Assembly (NCBI GenBank): GCA_900319975.1 | Contig: ONQP01000001.1 | Span: 50,824 to 114,823 of the forward strand | DNA: 64,000 nt | Source of the DNA: an uncultured Bacteroidales bacterium | Lineage (GTDB): Bacteria > Bacteroidota > Bacteroidia > Bacteroidales > UBA932 | Direction: 5' to 3' | Part shown: piece after piece, positions 9,156-17,817 of the stretch | Numbering within the stretch: position 1 is the first letter of the stretch | Layout: every line of letters starts with the position of its first letter | The notes under the pieces: generated by a model | Told to the model about the DNA's origin: nothing | Seen by the model: the letters and a program-made list of their open reading frames with translations, nothing else | Database searches by the model: none | Position numbers and translations under genes: made by a program

Positions 9156-9163
9156 TATCTTTG
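9156..9163 (+). promoter_or_regulatory. Promoter -7 box (TATCTTTG) for aminopeptidase P
   Basis: Exact TAnnTTTG match with 8 nt to the ATG at 9172, consistent with a leaderless transcript. Confidence 0.7.
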
Positions 9164-9171
9164 TCTCCACT

Positions 9172-10584
9172 ATGTTTGGAAAAGAGGTATATGTCGCACG
9201 CCGCAAGGCGCTGCTCGAAAGACTTCAGGGAGAGCGGGGCATCGCCCTGTTTCTCGGCAACGTAGACGCCCCCGCCCAATACAAGGACAATTGCTACAAG
9301 TGGCGTCAGGACAGCAACTGGATCTATTTCTTCGGCATTGACGAGCCGCGCTTCGCGGCCACCATCGACCTGGAGACGGGCGAAGAGACCGTCTATGCCG
9401 ACGACTTCGGAATCGACGACATCATCTGGATGGGACCGATGCCCTCCGTGCGCTCGCTCGCCGAGCGCGCCGGCGTGGCCCGTACGGCGCCGTACGACGC
9501 CCTGGGCGCCGCGCTGAAGGGCCGCCAGGTCCATTTCCTCCCCGCATCCCGCTACTACAACCGCATCCAGCTCGCCTCCCTGCTCGGGCTCACGCCCGAC
9601 GAGGTCACGAGCGCCGGCAAGGGCGGCTGCCCCAAGGCCTCCGAGCCGCTGGTGCGCGCCGTCATCTCCCTGCGCCTCGTCAAGGAGCCGCTGGAGATCG
9701 CCAGCATCGACGCCGCCTGCAACCTCGGCTACGAGATGCACACCATCGCCCGCCGCGGCATCCGCCCGGGCCGCATCGAGCAGGAGATCGTGGGCGAGAT
9801 GGAGGGCGTGACCCTGGCCAAGGGCTGGGGCGTCAGCTTCCCCACCATCCTCACGCAGCACGGCGAAATCTTCCACTGCCACAGCCACGAAATGCCCATC
9901 GAGCCGGGCAAGCTGATGGTCATCGACGCCGGCGCGGAAGCCAACGACCACTACGCCTCCGACTTCACCCGCACCTACCCGACTTCCGGCCGTTTCAGCC
10001 AGAAGCAACGCGATATCTACCAGACGGTCTATGAGTGCAACGAACTCGCATTCAGCATGATTCGCCCGGGCATCGCCTACCGCGACGTCCACCTCGCCGT
10101 GGCCGCCCACATGCTGGACAACCTCCGGCAGCTGGACCTCGTGCGCGGCGACGTCGACGGGATGGTGACCGACGGCATCGCCGGCCTCTTCATGCCCCAC
10201 GGCCTGGGCCACAACTTGGGTCTGGACGTGCACGACATGGAGGACCTGGGCGAGAACCTGGTGGGCTACGACGCTGGCCAGACCCGCTCGCCGCAGCTCG
10301 GCCTGGGCAGCCTCCGCATGGCCCGCGCGCTGGTCCCCGGCAACGTCATCACCGACGAACCGGGCATCTACTTCATCCCGGACCTGATCCGGCTGTGGAA
10401 GCGCGAGGGCACGGACAAGGGCCGCGTCAATTACGACAAACTCGAAAGCTATTTCGACTTCGGCGGCATCCGCCTCGAAGACGACGTCCTGGTGACGGCT
10501 GACGGCGCGCGCCGGCTCGGCGCGCAGCGCCTGCCCATCGCCCCGGACGACATAGAATCCGTCATGAAAAACGAACAACTTTAA
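9172..10584 (+). CDS. pepP: Xaa-Pro aminopeptidase (M24B, aminopeptidase P)
   Basis: The 470-residue protein has the creatinase/prolidase N-terminal domain (residues 1-165) and the pita-bread M24 catalytic domain. All five metal ligands can be seen: Asp in VIDAGAEA, Asp in SDFTRTYP, His in HGLGHNLGLDVHD, Glu in TDEPGIYF and Glu in GIRLEDDVLV. It removes N-terminal residues preceding proline from peptides, using two manganese-type metal ions, in the cytoplasm. The length fits the bacterial enzyme. It is the first gene after its own promoter box, and fabG follows after 5 bases, so the two and the ComF-like gene probably share a transcript. Confidence 0.95.
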   Translation: MFGKEVYVARRKALLERLQGERGIALFLGNVDAPAQYKDNCYKWRQDSNWIYFFGIDEPRFAATIDLETGEETVYADDFGIDDIIWMGPMPSVRSLAERAGVARTAPYDALGAALKGRQVHFLPASRYYNRIQLASLLGLTPDEVTSAGKGGCPKASEPLVRAVISLRLVKEPLEIASIDAACNLGYEMHTIARRGIRPGRIEQEIVGEMEGVTLAKGWGVSFPTILTQHGEIFHCHSHEMPIEPGKLMVIDAGAEANDHYASDFTRTYPTSGRFSQKQRDIYQTVYECNELAFSMIRPGIAYRDVHLAVAAHMLDNLRQLDLVRGDVDGMVTDGIAGLFMPHGLGHNLGLDVHDMEDLGENLVGYDAGQTRSPQLGLGSLRMARALVPGNVITDEPGIYFIPDLIRLWKREGTDKGRVNYDKLESYFDFGGIRLEDDVLVTADGARRLGAQRLPIAPDDIESVMKNEQL

Positions 10585-10589
10585 AGAAT

Positions 10590-11327
10590 ATGGGATTACT
10601 GCAAGGTAAAGTCGCCCTGATCACGGGCGCCTCCCGGGGCATCGGCAAGGCCATTGCCCTGAAGTTCGCCGCCGAAGGCGCGGACATCGCATTCACCGAC
10701 ATCAAGATCAGCGAAGATACCGTCAACGAGCTGGAAGCGCTCGGCGTCAAGGTTCGCGCCTATGCGTCCAACGCCGCCGACTTCGCCCAGACGCACGAGA
10801 CCGTGGAGCAGATCATGGCCGACTTCGGCCACATCGACATCCTGGTCAACAACGCCGGCATCACCCGCGACGGTCTGATGCTCCGGATGGACGAGGCCCA
10901 GTGGGACGCCGTCATCAACGTCAACCTCAAGTCCGCCTACAACTACATCCACGCCGTCACGCCGATTATGGCGCGCCAGCGCGGGGGCAGCATCATCAAC
11001 ATGTCCTCCGTGGTGGGTGTCAGCGGCAACGCCGGACAGTGCAACTACTCCGCATCGAAGGCCGGCCTGATCGGTCTCGCGAAGTCGATCGCCAAGGAGA
11101 TGGGGCCGCGCGGCATCCGTGCCAACTGCATCGCCCCGGGCTTCATCATCTCCGACATGACCGCCGCCCTCCCCGAGGAGGTGCGCGAGGCCTGGATCAA
11201 GACCATTCCGCTGCGTCGCGGCGGCACCCCGGAGGACGTGGCCAAGGTGGCCCTCTTCCTCGCCAGCGACCTCTCTTCCTATGTGAGCGGACAGGTCATC
11301 CACTGCTGCGGTGCGATGAACTGCTAG
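10590..11327 (+). CDS. fabG: 3-oxoacyl-ACP reductase FabG
   Basis: A 245-residue short-chain dehydrogenase with the nucleotide-binding TGASRGIG motif at about residue 13, NNAG at about 88, the catalytic Ser (NMSSVVG) and YSASK motif at about 150. These are the FabG hallmarks; the enzyme uses NADPH to reduce 3-oxoacyl-ACP in fatty acid elongation. The C-terminus ends SYVSGQVIHCCGAMNC, slightly divergent from the usual VDGG ending, with three cysteines in the last seven residues. Lies 5 bases after pepP and 2 bases before the next start. Confidence 0.93.
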   Translation: MGLLQGKVALITGASRGIGKAIALKFAAEGADIAFTDIKISEDTVNELEALGVKVRAYASNAADFAQTHETVEQIMADFGHIDILVNNAGITRDGLMLRMDEAQWDAVINVNLKSAYNYIHAVTPIMARQRGGSIINMSSVVGVSGNAGQCNYSASKAGLIGLAKSIAKEMGPRGIRANCIAPGFIISDMTAALPEEVREAWIKTIPLRRGGTPEDVAKVALFLASDLSSYVSGQVIHCCGAMNC

Positions 11328-11329
11328 GG

Positions 11330-12073
11330 ATGGACCCCCGCCTGACCGGACTTACGTTGAAAACTTCCCTCTCGGCGCTGCTGGACCTGGTCCTGCCGAG
11401 GGTATGCGTGGTGTGCGGCCGTCCGCTCCTCCCGCAGGAGCGACACCTCTGTTCGGAGTGCCTGTCGGACCTCCCGGAGACCCGCTACTTCACGCTCGGC
11501 CACAATCCGATGGCCGACCGTTTCAACGCCAAGGTACAGGTCGACGAATATGAGCCGTATGCGTATGCTGCGGCTCTTTATCATTATCGGGCGGACGCCG
11601 GCTACAAGCGGATCTCCCAGGCGCTGAAATACCGCCGGGACTTCGGCACGGGCCGCTGGGCCGCGCGCCTGCTGGGCACGCGCCTGGCCGCCTCGCCCCT
11701 CTATGCGGACGTGGACCTCGTGGTCCCCGTCCCGCTGCACTGGACACGGCGCTGGCGGCGCGGCTACAACCAGGCGGCGGTCATCGCGCGCGAAGTGGCG
11801 CGGGCGCTGGGGGCGCCGTGCGCGGAGCGGATGCTCCGCCGCTGCCGGCGCACCCGCAGCCAGACGCGCCTGAGCGGCGAGGCCAAGGCCGCCAACGTCG
11901 CGGGCGCCTTCGCGCCGCGCGGCGGCCGGTTGCCGCAGGCCCGGCACATCCTGCTGATTGACGACGTGTTCACCACCGGCGCCACGCTGGCGGCCTGCCA
12001 CCGGGCGCTGCGCACGGCCTACCGGCCGGACACGCGCATCTCCGTCGCCACGCTCGGCGCCGTCGGAGAATGA
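11330..12073 (+). CDS. ComF family phosphoribosyltransferase-like protein
   Basis: The 247-residue protein has the ComF layout: an N-terminal zinc finger with two Cys pairs (CVVCGRPL and HLCSECL), a middle region ending VPVPLHWTRRWRRGYNQA, and the PRPP-binding motif ILLIDDVFTTGATL near residue 205. ComF proteins support DNA uptake in transformable bacteria and may process or sense nucleotides; the exact activity is not defined. The start at 11330 follows the fabG stop by two bases, so the gene is likely co-transcribed with it. Confidence 0.9.
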   Translation: MDPRLTGLTLKTSLSALLDLVLPRVCVVCGRPLLPQERHLCSECLSDLPETRYFTLGHNPMADRFNAKVQVDEYEPYAYAAALYHYRADAGYKRISQALKYRRDFGTGRWAARLLGTRLAASPLYADVDLVVPVPLHWTRRWRRGYNQAAVIAREVARALGAPCAERMLRRCRRTRSQTRLSGEAKAANVAGAFAPRGGRLPQARHILLIDDVFTTGATLAACHRALRTAYRPDTRISVATLGAVGE

Positions 12074-12088
12074 TCTGAAAGGGAAAGC

Positions 12089-12973
12089 TTAGCGCACCCG
12101 CAGGCGGTCGCCCAGGCGGAGGACGGAACGCTTGTTGAGCCCGTTCATCTCGAGCAGCGACTCCACGGAGATGCCGAACTTGCGGGCGATCTTCTGGAAG
12201 GTGTCGCCGCCGCGGACGGTGTAGTATTCGGCCGTCGTGGCCTCCTCGCTGCGCCAGGTGCCGTCTGCATTGAGGATGAAGTCGCGGCCGCCGTCCGGCT
12301 CGAAATACTTGCCGTCCTCCCCCACGAAGGCCCAGCTGCCGTCCGGGAAGAGGACGAGCGGGCGCTCCCGCACGGCGTTGAGCACGGAATCGCGCGCCGC
12401 ACCCGTCTTGCCGCCCAGCAGCTCGGACAGGCTGAAATGGCTCTTGCGCGCCCGCTCCCGCTCCTCCGGCGGGAAATCCGGCAGGATGCGGCGCACGCCG
12501 ATGAAGCGCTGCGCGAAATAGGGTTCGTCGATGTGCGAGATGGTCACGCCGGAACTGCTGGCGTGGATGAAGGTGAAACTCTGCTTGAGGCTGTCCAGGG
12601 CGATGAAAATGCCGACATGGCCCGGGGTCTTCTTGTTGACCCGGCCGCCGAAGATGATGATGTCGCCCTTCTGCAGCTTGTCGTAGCCGCCCTTGACCTC
12701 GCGGCCGTCATGGGCCTGGTCGGACGAGGTGCGGGACAGGTTGTAGCCGAACTTCCTGTAGACATAACAGGTGAAGCCGGTGCAGTCGAAACTCTCCGGG
12801 CCGTTGCCGCCATAGACATAGGGCTTGCCCAGGTGCCGGCCCGCCTCCTTGACGATGGCGTCGGCCACCTTGCGGGGGTTCTCCTGTCCGGAGGAGGAGG
12901 CCTCCTGCGCCACCGCGAGAGGCGCGGCGAAGCAGAGCAGGAGCGCGGTGACAAGCAGGCGAAACGGCTTCAT
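12089..12973 (-). CDS. NlpC/P60 cell wall hydrolase with C-terminal LysM
   Basis: A signal peptide (MKPFRLLVTALLLCFAAPLAVAQ) is followed by an NlpC/P60 domain with the catalytic Cys in ESFDCTGFTCYV, His in GHVGIFIALD and a further His in FIHASSSG. The C-terminal 45 residues form a LysM peptidoglycan-binding module (YTVRGGDTFQKIARKFGIS). The family cleaves D-gamma-glutamyl-diaminopimelate or similar bonds in peptide stems, so it acts in the periplasm on the wall. ATG 12973 is chosen over the upstream in-frame ATG at 13036 because it begins the signal peptide and lies 6 nt after the promoter box. It is divergent from the GH43 gene. Confidence 0.92.
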   Translation of the reverse strand: MKPFRLLVTALLLCFAAPLAVAQEASSSGQENPRKVADAIVKEAGRHLGKPYVYGGNGPESFDCTGFTCYVYRKFGYNLSRTSSDQAHDGREVKGGYDKLQKGDIIIFGGRVNKKTPGHVGIFIALDSLKQSFTFIHASSSGVTISHIDEPYFAQRFIGVRRILPDFPPEERERARKSHFSLSELLGGKTGAARDSVLNAVRERPLVLFPDGSWAFVGEDGKYFEPDGGRDFILNADGTWRSEEATTAEYYTVRGGDTFQKIARKFGISVESLLEMNGLNKRSVLRLGDRLRVR

Positions 12974-12979
12974 ATGCAG

Positions 12980-12987
12980 CAAAGATA
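12980..12987 (-). promoter_or_regulatory. Promoter -7 box (TATCTTTG) for the NlpC/P60 gene
   Basis: Exact TAnnTTTG on the minus strand, 6 nt from the ATG at 12973; expected leaderless transcript. Confidence 0.7.
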
Positions 12988-13018
12988 GCAAAAATGTCAC
13001 TATTTGTCCGGAAATCAT

Positions 13019-13026
13019 TACTTTTG
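13019..13026 (+). promoter_or_regulatory. Promoter -7 box (TACTTTTG) for the GH43 gene
   Basis: Exact TAnnTTTG, 24 nt before the ATG at 13051. Confidence 0.68.
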
Positions 13027-13050
13027 TAGATACCACATAAATCCCGATCC

Positions 13051-14664
13051 ATGAACCGAAAGACCCGCACCCGCATCGCGTCCATCCTCGCAGGCACCTG
13101 TCTGATCTGCGCCGGCGCTTCCGCCGCCAACCCTTATCTTCCCCTTTGGGAATACATCCCCGACGGGGAACCTTATGTGTTCGAGGACCCGGACAACCCG
13201 GGACAGTTCCGCGTCTATATCTACGGCTCGCACGACATCGAGCAGACCACCTACTGCGGCCGCGACCAGGTCGTCTGGTCCGCTCCGGTGGACGACCTGC
13301 GCCACTGGCGCTTCGACGGCGTGATCTTCGAGTCCCGCCTCGACGCCAAGGGCCGTCCCCTCAATCCGGACGGCAAGGGCGACATCCTCTACGCGCCGGA
13401 TGTCGTGGAGAAGGTCGGGGCAGACGGCAAGAAGACCTACTACCTCTATCCCAACACCCAGGCGGCCGGGCGCAACTCGATGATCGCCCGCTCGGAGCGA
13501 CCGGACGGCCCGTTCACCGTGTGCAACTGGGATCCCAAGGACCCGACCCGCACCGTCGGCGTGCTGGGCTTCGACCCGGCGGCCTTCATCGACGACGACG
13601 GCCGCGTCTATGGCTACTGGGGCTTCCAGCAGTCTTTCGGCGCCGAGCTCGACCCGGACACGATGTGCACCGTCAAGAAGGGCACCAAGCCCGTCGTGAA
13701 CATGGTCTCCAGCCTCAACCAGGAGGGCGTCTTCCGCTTCTTCGAAGCCTCTTCGATCCGCAAGGTCAAGGACAAATACATCTTCGTCTTCAGCCGCTGG
13801 ACGGCGGACGGCGACTTCGGTCTCGGCGAGGCCAACAACACCCTCGCCTACGCCTGGAGCCATTCGCCGCTGGGTCCCTGGACCTACGGCGGCACCGTCA
13901 TCGACGCCCGCGGGCGCGACGTGGACGCCTCCGGCAAGGCCATCTGCACGGCCGCCCCGGGCGGCAACACGCACGGCAGCCTCTGCGAGATCGGCGGCCA
14001 GTGGTACATCTTCTACCACCGGCAGGCCGGCCTGGGCGGCTTCGACCGCCAGGCGATGGTCGCGCCGGTCGAGGTGAAGGTCACCGAGGGCCCGGACGGC
14101 AAGGTGGAGATTACCGAAGGGGAATACACCTCCGAGGGCTTCGAGCTGGGCGGCCTGGACCCGCTGGTCCGGCATTCCGCAGGCATCGCCTGCTGGTTCA
14201 CCGGCCCGCGCCCGGCCGAGAAGGACAACCTCGGCAACACCTACTACGGCTCCTACGTCCAGCCCGCCCGCCCCGTCTGGGACGGCGAGTCGGACCCCTA
14301 TGACCTGCGCGTCAACCACAACCCGGTCGTCAACAACACGGCCGGCTCGGTCGTCGGCTACAAGTATTTCAATTTCGACGGGCTGCGCGCCGCCAAGGCC
14401 CGCAGGCTGCTCGTCCGCCTAGTCCCGCAAGGCGTCAGGGGACGCATCGTCATCATGGCCGACCACCCGCGCCACGGCACCCGCCTCGGCACGATCCGCC
14501 TCAACGGCCGCCAGCCGCAGGAGCTCACGCAGATGAGCGCCCGCGTGCCCCGCGCAGCCAGGCTGCGGGGCAAGCACGCATTGTATTTCGTCTTTGAATC
14601 CCGGACGCCCGGGCAGTCCCTCTGCGAGCTCGACGACTTCGTCTTCGCGCGTCGCGCCAAATAG
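13051..14664 (+). CDS. Secreted glycoside hydrolase family 43 protein with CBM6-like C-terminus
   Basis: A signal peptide (ending about residue 25, ICAGASA) precedes a GH43 five-bladed propeller of about 340 residues. The three acidic catalytic positions are visible: Asp in IPDGEPYVFEDPD, Asp in GFDPAAFIDDDGRVYGYWG and Glu in RFFEASSIRKVKDKY. A later block, HGSLCEIGGQWYIFYHR, is also typical. The last 100 residues form a jelly-roll-like module (DGLRAAKARRLLVRLV ... CELDDFVFAR) resembling CBM6. Family members release arabinose or xylose from plant polysaccharides; the exact substrate cannot be told from sequence. It stands alone on this strand and abuts, stop to stop, the convergent RND pump gene. 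Confidence 0.88.
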   Translation: MNRKTRTRIASILAGTCLICAGASAANPYLPLWEYIPDGEPYVFEDPDNPGQFRVYIYGSHDIEQTTYCGRDQVVWSAPVDDLRHWRFDGVIFESRLDAKGRPLNPDGKGDILYAPDVVEKVGADGKKTYYLYPNTQAAGRNSMIARSERPDGPFTVCNWDPKDPTRTVGVLGFDPAAFIDDDGRVYGYWGFQQSFGAELDPDTMCTVKKGTKPVVNMVSSLNQEGVFRFFEASSIRKVKDKYIFVFSRWTADGDFGLGEANNTLAYAWSHSPLGPWTYGGTVIDARGRDVDASGKAICTAAPGGNTHGSLCEIGGQWYIFYHRQAGLGGFDRQAMVAPVEVKVTEGPDGKVEITEGEYTSEGFELGGLDPLVRHSAGIACWFTGPRPAEKDNLGNTYYGSYVQPARPVWDGESDPYDLRVNHNPVVNNTAGSVVGYKYFNFDGLRAAKARRLLVRLVPQGVRGRIVIMADHPRHGTRLGTIRLNGRQPQELTQMSARVPRAARLRGKHALYFVFESRTPGQSLCELDDFVFARRAK

Positions 14665-17600
14665 CTACGCTTTCGCCTTGCGCCGCTTCCGGCCCAGCAC
14701 GAAGACCGGGAGATAGATCACCAGGGCCAGGACGGAGAAGAGCAGGCCCGCGATCGTACCCACGGCGAAGGAGAACCAGAACACTTCGCCCGGCCCGTCG
14801 AACAGGAACGGGATCAGGCCCAGCACCGTGGAAAGGATGGTCAGCGAGATGGGCAGGATCTTGCGGGAGAACGCGTGGAGATAATTGCCGTCCGCGCGCC
14901 ACTCGGACACCAGGTAGATGCCGGCGTTGACCGTGATGCCGCACAGCATCACGAACGCCGCGAAACCGCCCTTGTCGAAGGTGAAATTGGTCAGGCCGAA
15001 GATCAGGAACAACCCCACGAACGACAGCGGGATCATCAGGATGATGGCCAGCGGCAGGCGCAGGGAGTTGAAATGGATGGCGCAGATCACGAAGATGATG
15101 GCGATCACCAGCAGGATCAACGCGGCATATTTCTCTTTCTCCTGATAGAACCAGCCGCCGCGGGTATCCTCCGCGCGGTAGCCGATCGGCAGCACGCTCG
15201 TATTCATCCAGTCGACGGCTTCCTTCACCGTCTTGTTGAGGAGCGCGTAGGAGCCGATGAAATCGAAGCGGACGCTGATCGAATACGACTGGTTTTCCTT
15301 CTCGATCGGCAGGCCGGTCCGGTCTTTCGAGATGCCGCCCACTTCGGAGAGTTTCATCTTCCGCCCGCCGTCCAGGTCGACGGCCGTGTTGTCGACATGC
15401 CAGAGGTCCAGGTCTTCCCGCTCCGAGGACACCAGCCGCAGGCCCACGGTGCCCGACTCGGCCGGGAGCGTCATCACGCTCGCGGCATAGAGCGGCGACT
15501 GGAGGGCGGAATAATAGGAATAGGGACTGATGTCGCGGGCTGTCAGCGCCTCGAAATCATAGCGCAGGTTGAACTCCGTCCAGGGGCGGTCCCAGCCCGC
15601 GCCCCAGATCTCGGGGCCGGAGACGCGGCGGTTCTCCGCCAGGTAGGCGCGCAACCGTTCGCCATAGGTGAGCAGTTCGTCGTAGTTGTAGCCCTTCAGG
15701 GTGATGCCGTTGCTGCGGGAAGTCGAGACGATGTTGTTGTTGAAGTAGGAGTCGTCGATGCCGGTGACGCGCCAGTTGGCCCCGCCGAAATTGATGGCCA
15801 TCGAGATGATGTCTCCCTTGATCCGGATCGGCAGCCAGGTCTTCTCATATTCGGGCTTGAACCAGACCGTGATGGCGCCGTTCTCCGGCGAAGAGATCCG
15901 GGTCTCGAACACCTCGATCTCCTCGAAATGCGCCAGGTAGTTCTCCATGCTGCGGATCACCTGGTCCAGCTGCTGCACCGTGCAGCCTTCGGGCATTCCG
16001 GCCCGGACATAGAGCTGCGGACGGGCGGGTTCGCGGTAGAAGTCCGACCGCTCCATCGCCTTGTAGAAGAGACCGAAGGACGAGCTGAGGATCTTGTCCA
16101 CGTTGGCCTTGTTGTCGGCATAGGGCTGCCAGCCCACGATCTTGTTGAGCACCATCTCGTGCTTCTTGAGCGGCGCGACGTCTTCGTTGCCGAACTTCGT
16201 GGGCAACAGGCAGGTCGGGATGCCGAACAGCACGATGAGCAGCACCCAGTAGACCCAGCGGTGGCGCAGGCCGCGCTGGACGGCGCGCCCGTAGGCGGCG
16301 CGGCGGCGCGCCAGCCGGCGCAGGCGGCGCGGCCGGTAGGTGGAGGAGCCGACGGACACGGGGAAATAGTCCAGCAGGGCCGGGACGAACAGGTACGAGA
16401 CCAGCAGCGAGACGCACAGGTTGACCACGATCACCCAGGAGAAGTCCATCAGGTTGGCCCGCTCCTGCTCGGGCATCAGCAGGATGACGAGCAGGGCGGC
16501 GACCGTCGTGAAGACGGCGCAGAGCAGCGACGGGAAGACGCGCCGGTCGTGATGGCGGACATAATGGTCGATCATCACGATGCTGTTGTCGATGATGATG
16601 CCCAGCGAGACGGTCACGCCGGCGAGCGTATAGATATGGATCTGGAGTCCGAGGAGGCAATACAGCGAGATCGAGATCAGGAGGTTGACCGCGAGGGTGA
16701 TGGCGATCACGACCATATAGCGCCACGACCGCGCCACCGCGAACACGAAGACCAGCAGGATCAGCAGGCACAGCGCCGTCCGGAAATAGATCTTGTCCAG
16801 CTCGTCGGCGACATATTCCGAGGAGTCGTACGCCACGGAGATGCCGATCTCCTCCGGGAAGGTCTTCTGCATCTCCGCCACGCGGGCCTTGATGTCCTTC
16901 ACGACCGCGAGCAGGTTGGCGTTGGCCGACACCTCCACGCGCAGGGTCAGGACGTTGAGTCCGTTGACCCGGTAGTAGGTATTGGGCAGCGCCTCCTGGT
17001 AGCGGAACGAGGCGATGTCGCCCAGATGCACCACGCGCCCCTCCACCCGCTTCACGGGAATCGTGCCGAGCAGCGTCTGCATCCCGGCCGTGCCGCCGCG
17101 GCGGGTCGCCTCGCGGCCGTCCGCGCTGCGCAGCCGCACGCCGTAGGACTGCCCGTCCATCTGGGTCAGGCCCACGATTTCGTCGGCGAAAAAGTCGTTC
17201 AGGGCCTGTCGGATGTCGTCCGCGCGGAGGCCCAGTTCCGCGGCCAGGCCCGCATCGAAGGTGACCACCCATTCGAAGGGCGTCTGCCCGAAGAAGTCCA
17301 CGCTGCTCACGCCTTCGACCGTGGAGATCGGATAAAGGATCTCCCGCTCCACGAAATCGGCGATCTGCTGCGAAGGGAGGGCACTGCGGATGCTGTAGGT
17401 GATGGCCGTCTGCGACTTCTCGCCGCGCGCGTTCACGGAGATGGCGGGATACGAGCAGCCTTCCGGCAGCTTGGAGTAGATGTTGCGGATCTGCGAGGCC
17501 ACCTCGAAACGGATCGCCTCGATGTCGGAGCGGCGGCCGGCCACGACGGTCACCGAGCCGGAGCCCTCCTCCGACACGCTGTTCGTGTAGGAGACCTCCC

Positions 17601-17817
17601 GGATCGAGGAAAGGACGCCCTCCAGCTTGGAGGTCACCTCCGCCTCGACCGTGCGCGCGGAAGCGCCGGGATAGCTGTAATGGACCGTGATCTCGCTCGA
17701 TGCGGTGGTCGGGTTATACTGCACCTTGAGCCGCGGGAGACAGGCGATGCCCACCACGGCCGCCACCGCCATCAGCAGCAGCACGGAAAAAGACGATATA
17801 CCCCGGCGCCCCGCCAT
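14665..17817 (-). CDS. RND efflux pump permease, second of the tandem pair
   Basis: A 1050-residue RND protein with the usual two repeats of six helices and two large periplasmic loops. The helix 4 region reads SLGIIIDNSIVMIDHY, with a single Asp-Asn where AcrB has Asp-Asp. The block after helix 4 is divergent from the preceding pump (AVFTTVAALLVILLMP in place of the usual motif), suggesting specialisation. It starts with an ATG that overlaps the previous stop (ATGA-type overlap at 17817), so it is translated together with the other pump. Two permeases in one operon recall MdtB/MdtC, which form a mixed trimer; a heteromer here is an inference. Substrates are unknown, with drugs, bile acids or lipids all possible. 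Confidence 0.9.
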   Translation of the reverse strand: MAGRRGISSFSVLLLMAVAAVVGIACLPRLKVQYNPTTASSEITVHYSYPGASARTVEAEVTSKLEGVLSSIREVSYTNSVSEEGSGSVTVVAGRRSDIEAIRFEVASQIRNIYSKLPEGCSYPAISVNARGEKSQTAITYSIRSALPSQQIADFVEREILYPISTVEGVSSVDFFGQTPFEWVVTFDAGLAAELGLRADDIRQALNDFFADEIVGLTQMDGQSYGVRLRSADGREATRRGGTAGMQTLLGTIPVKRVEGRVVHLGDIASFRYQEALPNTYYRVNGLNVLTLRVEVSANANLLAVVKDIKARVAEMQKTFPEEIGISVAYDSSEYVADELDKIYFRTALCLLILLVFVFAVARSWRYMVVIAITLAVNLLISISLYCLLGLQIHIYTLAGVTVSLGIIIDNSIVMIDHYVRHHDRRVFPSLLCAVFTTVAALLVILLMPEQERANLMDFSWVIVVNLCVSLLVSYLFVPALLDYFPVSVGSSTYRPRRLRRLARRRAAYGRAVQRGLRHRWVYWVLLIVLFGIPTCLLPTKFGNEDVAPLKKHEMVLNKIVGWQPYADNKANVDKILSSSFGLFYKAMERSDFYREPARPQLYVRAGMPEGCTVQQLDQVIRSMENYLAHFEEIEVFETRISSPENGAITVWFKPEYEKTWLPIRIKGDIISMAINFGGANWRVTGIDDSYFNNNIVSTSRSNGITLKGYNYDELLTYGERLRAYLAENRRVSGPEIWGAGWDRPWTEFNLRYDFEALTARDISPYSYYSALQSPLYAASVMTLPAESGTVGLRLVSSEREDLDLWHVDNTAVDLDGGRKMKLSEVGGISKDRTGLPIEKENQSYSISVRFDFIGSYALLNKTVKEAVDWMNTSVLPIGYRAEDTRGGWFYQEKEKYAALILLVIAIIFVICAIHFNSLRLPLAIILMIPLSFVGLFLIFGLTNFTFDKGGFAAFVMLCGITVNAGIYLVSEWRADGNYLHAFSRKILPISLTILSTVLGLIPFLFDGPGEVFWFSFAVGTIAGLLFSVLALVIYLPVFVLGRKRRKAKA